From assembly GCA_030340625.1 (NCBI GenBank), contig JAOPHQ010006259.1:525001-589000 (forward strand): a stretch of DNA of 64,000 nt. Reading direction: 5' to 3'. The translations under genes were made by a program, and so were the position numbers. The DNA is from Merluccius polli. Taxonomy: Eukaryota > Chordata > Actinopteri > Gadiformes > Merlucciidae. The notes under the pieces were generated by a model. It had not been told where the DNA came from, made no database searches, and saw only the letters and a program-made list of their open reading frames with translations. Positions 56,165-64,000 of the stretch are shown piece by piece. How positions within the stretch are numbered: position 1 is the stretch's first letter; the number at the start of each line of letters is the position of its first letter.

Positions 56165-56764
56165 TGCAGACACGATTGAAGAAGTTTTAAAGCACAAAAG
56201 TGTCAATGCCAATGTTGGACTTTCTTTTCTCTGGAGGCTTTCTTTATGATACGTGCAACTAACTAACTATAGAAAATACAACTGTGGATTGATACAAAGC
56301 TTGAAGTTTTTCATTCATTACTTTTTTATTATTGAAATGCAAATACGGACATACATATACGTTTATGTCATATGTTGGGCTCCATTACAACCACTATTTT
56401 ACTTCTTTATGTTAGATACGAAATGTGGCAGCAGCTTTAGCAACTCGATATCCTGTACAACCAAGTATGGAACATTGAGGCTGCATGATGTTATCCACAT
56501 AGTCCACAGGTCAAGAAATATAAAATACAAAACCCTACACAAAAGTAGTCTTATATCTGCCTCTCGGAAAGCTCTCTCAGCTAGATGCAAATCAGTTCCG
56601 GTGCGGCACAATGCACCATGGACGTTGTAGTAAATTGACAATATCATACAACTCATGTCTGAAATTTAGTGTTTTTATTTGGGTTTTGGGTGCATTTTGA
56701 GAGCTTGGGACACTATGATGACATTATTAGTTGGCTGACACTAAAAACATTGCTGTGTTGGTGT

Positions 56765-57690
56765 AACAAGTACATTTTACACCTACCCCTAAGCAGGTAT
56801 AAACAGTGTAAATGGTGGCAGTTGGTGACAAAAAATAATCTTTAAAATAAAAAAATATATAAAATTATGGGGGGTGGGGGGGGTGGCTATGACCCCGGCA
56901 CTCTGGGCTCACTGTGCAGATCCCAGCAGCGGTTCCTGTTTCTACACAGGATACTGTGCTGGTTAAAGCTTTTAACTTGTGTGCACAAAGCTAGAGTCCA
57001 TGGGGACAACAAAACATAGTCAATTCCGAATGTGCCATGCGAATCAATGTCCTCCTTTCCGGTTTTATCAAGCACTTCCTTGTTTACATCGCTTGTTGTC
57101 GCTTGTTGTTGATTCGTTACAGCTTGGTTGAAATGACTGCTTAAGTTAAACTTTACTAAGTTTTTTGTAACACATTACTAAGTTGTTACTATACAGAAAC
57201 AAACTCAAAAGGTGAGTGAAAAAGGTAACGCAAACAACAGTTCAAAGAACTGGCACGGTAACAATTGTAACAAAAAACATCCGATCAAAGAACGGGCAGC
57301 AAATAAAAACTGAAAACTAAATCAGCCGACTAGCTGAAAATCAAGACTTGAAAACTAGAATCCACCGGCGAAACAACGGGACGAAGAGCATACACAGGCT
57401 TCTCACTACGACAACAGACAATCTGACAAAGAACATATGGAAGGGCCAAAGGGAAAACGTGAACACAATGAACTATTTAACACAGGTGGAGACCATTCAG
57501 CGAAACAAGACTACAAGAAGTGGAGAAAGGAGGACGTCTACAGGACAAAACATGGAACACATTAAACTGCTACAACTTACGTATTGGCGGTGCAACTGAA
57601 TTTAGTAAACTGCAAGTTTGAAACTAACTAGTGGTTACTAAAGACTTAGTAAGGACTTTACGCACACAGACTAACGTACGCATAGCTAGC
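56765..57690. repeat. R2 repeat, longest copy, with internal insertion
   Basis: The left part (ACACCTACCCCTAAGCAGGT, GGTGGCAGTTGGTGACAAAA, ACACAGGATACTGTGC) matches 58,388-58,568. The right part (GTGCCATGCGAATC, CACATTACTAAGTTGTTACT, GGTGCAACTG, AGTGGTTACTAA) matches 61,128-61,410. Relative to 61 kb, the segment about 57,195-57,567 is extra. Its minus strand contains CCACCTGTGTTAAATAG, LTR-like in texture. Confidence 0.7.
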
Positions 57691-58284
57691 GCAACCCAGT
57701 ACAGACAAGTAGCAGACCCATAAATGGTGTTATGAGTGACACCTGTGGTTGTCCTACGATGACACCTGGTTGTAATGAGTCTATTAGGCCCATAATATAG
57801 TGCTGCTATAGAAATCTGTGTTTTATCTTCAATTTGTAAAGGTTGTTATGTGGTATGTTCTCACTTCTACTCTTTATTGAGGTCTGCATTATACAAACCT
57901 TCTGCACAGCTCATCTGAATAATGCAAATACAATGTTAAATCGGTTGGATTTTGGATTAATCCTGCGGCAGAGATATAGTATGAGAATGGCTCTGGCAGA
58001 TGTGTCTACTCATATAGGAGTTCATTTTGTATAACCTTTTACCAAAGTTACAGTCTCAAAGGCCATCATGGGCCATAGGGCAAAGAAAAGAAAAAAAAAA
58101 TCCCCAAAACTAAGTCAGAAAAGGAATAATAAAGTGTTCCTAGCCCAGGATAGGTTAGGAGTGAAAAAGGGGCCCATTGGGCAGACATAAGGTAGTAGCA
58201 CAATAACAATGTGTAAAAAACTGAAGGAAGGTTCAAAGGCAACATGGTTATATATACATTAATGAGTGATTCATGGCAACATAG

Positions 58285-58568
58285 TCTAGTTATAGCGTGT
58301 TTATATTATATATAAGTTGGGGTTTACACATTACTAAATCACACAACACAAACTATTTCTTACGTAGTGCTTAGTAGTCACTAAATAAATACACCTACCC
58401 CTAAGCAGGTGAAAACGGTGTAATTGGTGGCAGTTGGTGACAAAAAGTAATAGGCGAAATAAAAAAACTAATCTAATTATGGGGGAGGGTGGCTAGGACC
58501 ACGGCGCTCAGTGAACACTGCACAGAACACAGCAGCCTGTTTCCACACAGGATACTGTGCAGGTTCTG
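58285..58568. repeat. R2 repeat, partial copy
   Basis: Shares CACATTACTAAATCACAC with the 53.8-kb fragment and CACCTACCCCTAAGCAGGTG plus GGTGGCAGTTGGTGACAAAA with 56,775-56,840. Confidence 0.7.
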
Positions 58569-58569
58569 T

Positions 58570-59540
58570 CGATATGTGCTACCTATTGAGATGTGCTACT
58601 TAGCGCTTCTGCACATGCACATGTTGTGTATATCCCATAAAGGTATAACGCTCACAGTATTATAACATCTTTATTCATGTTTCTTGATTACAAACAGGGC
58701 TAAGTGTACAGTAAGAATATGGGGAGCATATTTTGATATTTACTCTATTATATCATTTTTATTTAAGATTTCAGGGGTAGTATATTTCGATAGATCAATA
58801 TCCTCTATCAAATAATGCTCCCGCTACATAATCATTTTATATTACACCACTACTCACTCCATGTATACTGTAAGAATATGGTGAGCATGTCGATAAACTC
58901 TGCCATTGATTTGAACTATTAATAGCAAGAAACACCCTGTAAACCCCATAGCCCTTATCATTTCTGAAATGAAAAATGGGGACATTTGTAGTTTAGCAGC
59001 CCATATATCAACCAAATATCTGATATTATTTCTGAAATGAAAAAAAAGGTACATTTTTACGTTTTGCCTATTCTTATCCTGGTAAATGTAGTATTGTAGT
59101 AAAACAATTAGGCAGTACATTTTTCTATGATGTATTTTAAGCTTTGGTAAACCAGCCAAAAACAAGCCAAAGTAGGTTACTGGAATAAGGAATCGTTCTA
59201 TATTGTATTCAGTGTTTTCAGACTGTGGTGGATGGACCCCAAACCCTCTTGGGGTATCAATGCATCAATCTAGTGCACAAAATTAGATTCCCATTTATTT
59301 TATGGTGACAAATATAAGCCAAAGTCAGTGTCAACCTAACTAATTAAATGTGTCCCAAAAAAATGTATTTGAACCAAAATAATTTTCATGGGCTATTTTT
59401 TACCAATAATATTGCCATATTTGTGAAAAACCACATGCGTAACAAGTGTTGATGAGAATACAAAACTATTTCCAACAAAGTGCAACCGGGGCTAACCTTT
59501 TTTCATCTGACATGTACTTTAAAAAAGTGAATATCATTTT
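58570..59540. other. AT-rich stretch with a short duplicated motif
   Basis: GTAAGAATATGGNGAGCAT occurs twice (about 58,711 and 58,869), as does ATTTCTGAAATGAAAAA (about 58,961 and 59,028). No gene is visible. Confidence 0.5.
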
Positions 59541-59548
59541 ATGACTAT

Positions 59549-59671
59549 GCTTATTAATAAGAAGTGTTGCCATACAGACCCCACGGATGTATAGGCTTGT
59601 TAATAAGAAAGGTTGCCATACAGACACAATGGATGTCTAGGCATATTAATAAGAAGGGTTGCCATACAGAC
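59549..59671. repeat. 46-bp tandem repeat, about 2.7 copies
   Basis: Units with TTAATAAGAARGGTTGCCAT then ACAGAC begin at 59,549, 59,595 and 59,641. Confidence 0.9.
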
Positions 59672-59679
59672 TTTTTGTT

Positions 59680-60450
59680 TGGTTCAGTGAATATCGATTG
59701 CTGCTTTTGTGTCTCAATTACAGTTTGTCACTATTTGAGATCTTCGGATCGCTTCCAAAGCCACCGTGGACATTAACAACGTGACAGGCGGGTGTTTTTC
59801 AAATCGTTTTTTGCTGCAGTAATGCTGCAGCATTATAAAATCGCTGTTTTGAGATGAATAATTAGGATAAACCAAAGTACCTACCTACTTTATTAGTTTG
59901 CCTTCTTTCTGTAGGCACTGAGGATAATTGCAATATATGGCTGCACCCGCCATGCACAACAGAGAACATACATGATGGATATCAAGTAAATCGAAATAAA
60001 GGCATAGGCCTAATAACCAATGGGACTTTTTTTTTTGCATTTTAACAATATCTTTTAATTAATTTTTTTATATACACACGCTTTGTGACTGAGGCTGTCT
60101 TTTTTTTGTAAAAGGGGAGACTGTGGCGGTAGAAAATAGATAATAGAGATAATAATACATTAATGCGAAACCCTGGTATTGATGGCCTGTTGTTTATGAT
60201 CGGTTCGTGCTTACTTATGGTATAAAGTTGATAGAAAGACCCCAGCGTAGTGAGTTCGGGACACAGCCTCTCAGATAGACACAAAACTAATTACCAAATG
60301 TCTATAAATTAATATTAGTCAGCAAGTGAAAACCTTTGCCATTTAAAAATGTATTCATATATTTTTAGAATCCTATTTTTTTAAAATGGGACATTTCCAG
60401 GGACAGCTCCAGCTGGGGACAGGCCACCAGAAATGGGGACTGTCCCTAGA
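59680..60450. other. Non-genic AT-rich stretch
   Basis: Unique-looking, except that 60,380-60,460 (GGGGACAGGCCACC, GGGGACTGTCCC) is G-rich and resembles the ends of the GGGTGGCCATT/GGGGAC family. Confidence 0.4.
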
Positions 60451-60466
60451 AAACGGGGACGTACGT

Positions 60467-61002
60467 CATACCTGCCAACAATTGGTTTTCAAACCAAACC
60501 CCCCCCCCTAGGTGTGTTGTGTTGATTTTAATATAGGGCCTATATTAAAATCAACGTGACACCTTACAAAAAGCGTGGAGGTTGTCAATATGACTAGGCA
60601 AGATGCATGTCAATTGTTGTGTCCAACACTGTTGAAATTTACAGCTATATTTAGACTTCTTTGTGGGAACACCGCTTTCACCTGCCATTTTTTTATCGGC
60701 TCGCTTTCAGTCTGAACTTTCCGCGAAGCTTGCGCAGAGATCAACTACGCAACTGGGTTATAGAAAATTGAAAATTGTATATGGTGTATGGATTGTGTGA
60801 ATTGGATGCGTTTAATACAAGATCTGGCAACTGGTCAACATTAGACAAACATATTGGTCCGATCTCCGATTATTCATAAAGGAGTTTGGGCCATGCAAAA
60901 TTACGGGAGTTTCCCGGGAGAAATAACAAACCGGGAGGGGTCCGGGATATAGGGCTAAAAAATGGGAGAAACCCGGGAAAAACGGGAGTGTTGGCAGGTA
61001 TG
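60467..61002. mobile_element. hAT-like MITE, CATACCTGCCAACA ends
   Basis: CATACCTGCCAACA (60,467-60,480) and TGTTGGCAGGTATG (60,989-61,002) are exact 14-bp inverted repeats around 536 bp. The 8-bp flanks ACGTACGT and CCCTACGT agree at six of eight positions, fitting a decayed hAT target duplication. The interior has a near-perfect palindrome at 60,521-60,555, and the right part has repeated CCGGGA/TCCCGG words. There is no transposase. Confidence 0.8.
60521..60555. other. 17-bp-arm palindrome inside the hAT-like MITE
   Basis: GTTGATTTTAATATAGG and CCTATATTAAAATCAAC are exact reverse complements around one G (60,538). Confidence 0.95.
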
Positions 61003-61104
61003 CCCTACGTAAGGGCACTATGGTAACATTTTTCGCAAGGCAGCATTTATCTTCAAAACACCGATTTAACTTTTGAACTCTTTTTTTTTACAACGCAAAG
61101 CTAT

Positions 61105-61425
61105 TCTAGTACAGGAGTACAACGAAGCACACAGTCAATTCCAACTGTGCCATGCGAATCGATGTCTTATCCGACCTTCTCAAGTACTTGTCTTTTTTGT
61201 TTACATCGTAGCTTGTTGTTGATTCGTACAACTTGGTTGTCTTCACGTTGAAGCAACAACGAACTGCCTAAGTTCAACTTACACATTACTAAGTTGTTAC
61301 TAATTAGGACATTACTTACGTATTGGTGGTGCAACTGAGTAAACTGCTAGTTTGAAACTAGTGGTTACTAAGGACTTAGTAAGGACTTCATGCACATACT
61401 AAGTAATGAACTTACGCATACCTGG
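61105..61425. repeat. R2 repeat, partial copy
   Basis: Matches 57,010-57,195 and 57,567-57,690 but lacks the 370 bp between them. Confidence 0.7.
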
Positions 61426-61429
61426 TAAA

Positions 61430-62880
61430 TTAAATAAATAAATAAAAGCCTATGGTTGTGATGATGGAGCAAGAGGGAGCAAGGGGAACAGGGGGGGAGG
61501 AAAGCGTCGTTTTAATTGGCTTTCCTTCCATCCTGTATGAGGTGGTTATTTATGGGCTTGATCTTTCCGAGCTGTTGGACTGTAACGGTGCCTGGTAAAT
61601 TGTGTGGTCTGGAATGAATGGTGTTCCCCTTTGCAACCAAGGTTGTTTTTATGTCTTCCTCCCAGCCGCATGACATTTTGCTCAAACAAGCACAGGTGTT
61701 GCTCTTCAAGAAAAGTGCGACCTTTTGTTGACTTCCATACTTTTATCTTGGATTCAATTCCGCTTCTAGGTCGGGGTGAAGGAACAGAGCACAATAACTT
61801 TGTTATATGGTGATTGAACTTTGTTACCATGTACTATGATGATTTTCAAGTATCGGTATACTTTACTCGATCAATTCGCCATTGTCCAATCATCATGCCC
61901 ACATTCCACGATCGACACTTTCTATTTCCAAAAAACGAAATAGTAAAGAGACAAACTGAGATAAAGAATGTGATAATTGAGCAGAAGTGATACAATTTGC
62001 ATCTTCACATGTTTAACATGTGATTTCTGTATTACATGCGACAGGGGTGGGGCAGCTAATTGTTGAAGTTTACCGGTCTTTAAAAACAACGTGATTTGAT
62101 GTTCAGACTTATTTCCTTTTTATCTGTGATTCAGATTTACACTCAGCAGACAACAGCCTGGTGTAGAAGTTCATAAGATGCCTTTTATAAAGGGCGACTT
62201 GTGAATAATTTTCAGTCCATATACTTTTATTTCATTTTTTTAGATGCAAATTTTTACTTTTACTTGAACAAGGGATTTTTGTGTACTTCCAATACCTCTG
62301 ATACACACACATACACACACACACACACACACACATCTGCTTATAGCCTTTATTGTGGAACCTGCATCACTTCAAAGCACCATATTTCTGTACACCACCT
62401 TTGTAATAAGTGGTGATAAGCCTGCTTTGCTAGACTCTCTTCAACTATGTGAAGGCTGCTGTTTGGATCACGTACTACACGGGCATAGCTGGATTTCTTT
62501 GCTCCTGAATCGGAAGTATCTGGCTCTGTGGATGACAACGTCTGACCATCTCTGGGTGACTTGAATACATGGGAGCCACTGCTCTCAGTGGATGATTCAC
62601 CGTATCAGGCTCTTCTGGGCTCTGAGAAGGAGGATATCGCAGACACAAAACATCAAGGCCTCTTCCGACCACTGCATGGGATAGTGATGGCTTCCATCCA
62701 TCTGGATGGACCATCTTGACCAGTGGGAGCCATTTATTCAACTGGACTCTGAACTCCTTCTGGCGAGAACCGTAACGCTACACTGAGCTCTGATCTCTTC
62801 TGAGGCTGAGCCAATGAACAGGCCTCTCCCCTTGCCATCCTACCGTGGTTAAGGATCAGACCAGGGCCAGAGGGACGATG
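61430..62880. other. Non-genic stretch
   Basis: (AC)n at 62,302-62,334. The segment 62,450-62,900 has balanced composition and overlapping open frames on both strands, but no motif I recognise. Confidence 0.4.
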
Positions 62881-62900
62881 CTGCTGTGGGGAGCAGGAAC

Positions 62901-62911
62901 ATCTATATAAG
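62901..62911 (+). promoter_or_regulatory. TATA-like box
   Basis: CTATATAAGAAG lies 30 bp or so upstream of a pyrimidine-rich TCATCGCTCTTGCTCTC segment, a layout like a core promoter or an LTR U3/R junction. No downstream coding exon or LTR boundary is visible, so the call is weak. Confidence 0.25.
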
Positions 62912-62914
62912 AAG

Positions 62915-64000
62915 ATCTCCCCCTTGGTTTATCATCGCTCTTGCTCTCCGTCTCTCCCTTCTTCATCTTCTGTGGCCGTTTGTATAAATGACAAAGCATT
63001 CTTCAGGAAGCCAAACCATCAGGAAACCAAAGGAGCTAACCCTGTTTCACTCTCACTGACTTTAACACAGCCTGCTCATTTAAGTGAAGACTATAATGTT
63101 ACAGACTGCCTTAAACTCCTCTTCCCTTCAGCTTGATTGATCAGTGTACCCCCGTGTTGGATAACACAGCAATGCTGATTGCAAATAGGCATATCGAAAA
63201 GACAGTCCGTTAAGAATATATTGGTTTAGTATTATTGGTTAAGTTTAGTAGTATTCATCATTTATGTAGTTATTGATTCCCCTTGCATGTTATCTGTAGT
63301 GCCCTGACGAAGTTTAGAAGCAACTAATTTCATTTAAAAACAACAATGTCACAATTTCCTCTCAAGTCATGAAGCATTGGTCATGTTGTCTCTTTGGTAC
63401 TGCTTGACATTTGGTTGGCTGTTAGATCCATAGTTGTCTGGACAGCTTCCTCTACAGCATAACACAATTTTGTTGTGTGTGTGTGTATGTGTGTGTGTGT
63501 GAGTAAATGTTGCTTTCAAATCTACGCTCCGAAATGACAGCCAGGGTTAACAGTAGTAGAACAAACACAAGAGATGGTATTGTTACCAGGAAATACTGTA
63601 TAGCTCTAGTATAAATGCTGCTAAAAAAAATGCTGCCAAAATAAATGCTTTGAATACTGATGCTTCAGCGATGATGAAGAAACTATTGTGCCTAAACCAT
63701 TGTAATTAGCATTCAACTGCATAATGAGCTCAAGAGCCAGGTGATGATAGAAGAAAATACTGCATAATTGAACATCTAGATATTAAGGTCACACTTTGGA
63801 ATCACAAAAATGTGACCTCAAATGACCTATACATATATACAGCATATACAGTAACTAAAATACTCCCACTGTGTGAGCGCATTTAACTGACTTTCCTCAG
63901 ACACTTTACTAAGATCATCAAGAACATCTTGACAATCAACGTGCATTTTCTTACAATACAGTACAATTCAATACAGTTTATAACACAATGTCACTGCTGC
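62915..64000. other. Non-genic stretch to the window end
   Basis: Unique-looking, AT-rich after 63.1 kb, with a short (GT)n at 63,473-63,501. No gene or repeat is recognised. Confidence 0.45.

Larger units (their letters stand above)
54377..56573 (+). repeat. Interspersed repeat R1, copy 2 (split by insertion)
   Basis: Aligns by eye with 37,619-38,545 on both sides of a 1.39-kb insertion (54,779-56,164): left part 54,377-54,778, right part 56,165-56,573. The break falls within the ATGGATATATT...ATTGAAGAAG segment that is continuous in copy 1. Confidence 0.85.

Noticed and set aside
57348..57599. 83-codon frame in the 57-kb repeat
   Set aside because: It spans the extra segment inserted in the R2 repeat and has no motif; compatible with chance.
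62475..62741. Possible coding frame near the TATA-like box
   Set aside because: Overlapping frames on both strands, no recognisable motif, and no splice-bounded continuation.

Overview
The window is nuclear DNA from a vertebrate, almost certainly a ray-finned (teleost) fish, and I find no intact host protein-coding gene, tRNA or rRNA gene in it. The teleost call rests on repeats I recognise: an LINE2-type 3' tail ending in an AAGCGCTATATAAAT box, the fish retroposon tail around GTAAGTCGCTTTGGAC, tRNA-like SINE relics, a DIRS-type tyrosine-recombinase retroelement, several hAT and PIF/Harbinger-like DNA elements, and a very high density of (AC)n/(GT)n, (AT)n, (GA)n and long poly-G/poly-C runs. 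Such short-tandem-repeat density recalls gadiform genomes such as cod, but that is only a guess. Most long open frames are translations of microsatellites (poly-TH, poly-VC, poly-IY) or of transposon TIRs, not genes.

Layout. 1-4 kb: low-complexity, microsatellite-rich DNA. 4.0-4.8 kb: a TIR element (TAGGGTGGCCATT ends). 5.4-6.0 kb: (AC)n and a long (CAT)n. 6.7-6.9 kb: a small MITE. 8.9-10.6 kb: a decayed DIRS-like retroelement with RNase H and tyrosine-recombinase remnants. 16.97-17.66 kb: short tandem repeat, SINE relic and fold-back MITE. 18.57-19.16 kb: hAT-derived element with a broken BED zinc finger. 20.0-21.1 kb: element with 230-bp inverted arms. 22.9-23.2 kb: 5' end of a Harbinger-like gene with a MADF-type first exon. 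24.6-25.1 kb: Gypsy integrase tail. 26.9-27.1 kb: degenerate 41-bp minisatellite. 29.8, 31.2, 42.8 and 48.7 kb: SINE/LINE relics. 32.2-32.8 kb: hAT transposase pseudogene. 36.5-37.4 kb: internally repetitive block. 37.6-38.5 and 54.4-56.6 kb: two copies of one interspersed repeat. 40.2-41.6 kb: a Harbinger-like MITE nested inside its own copy. 46.8-47.8 kb: solo LTR, compact MITE, triplet repeat and LTR-like fragment. 49.2-49.5 kb: hAT MITE with perfect 8-bp target duplication. 53.6-61.4 kb: repeat-on-repeat mosaic including a 21-unit, 52-bp minisatellite.

The most striking structures are the self-nested Harbinger-like element (40,199-41,641), which makes an interleaved A-B-A'-B' inverted repeat, and the minisatellite at 54,975-56,066, which has a four-unit (208 bp) higher-order pattern and sits inside a MITE whose satellite-free relative lies at 47,245-47,442. 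Nothing here works as a pathway or operon; the window reads as intergenic or intronic DNA built by successive transposon insertions and tandem-repeat growth, with a few single-copy stretches that could hold conserved regulatory elements.
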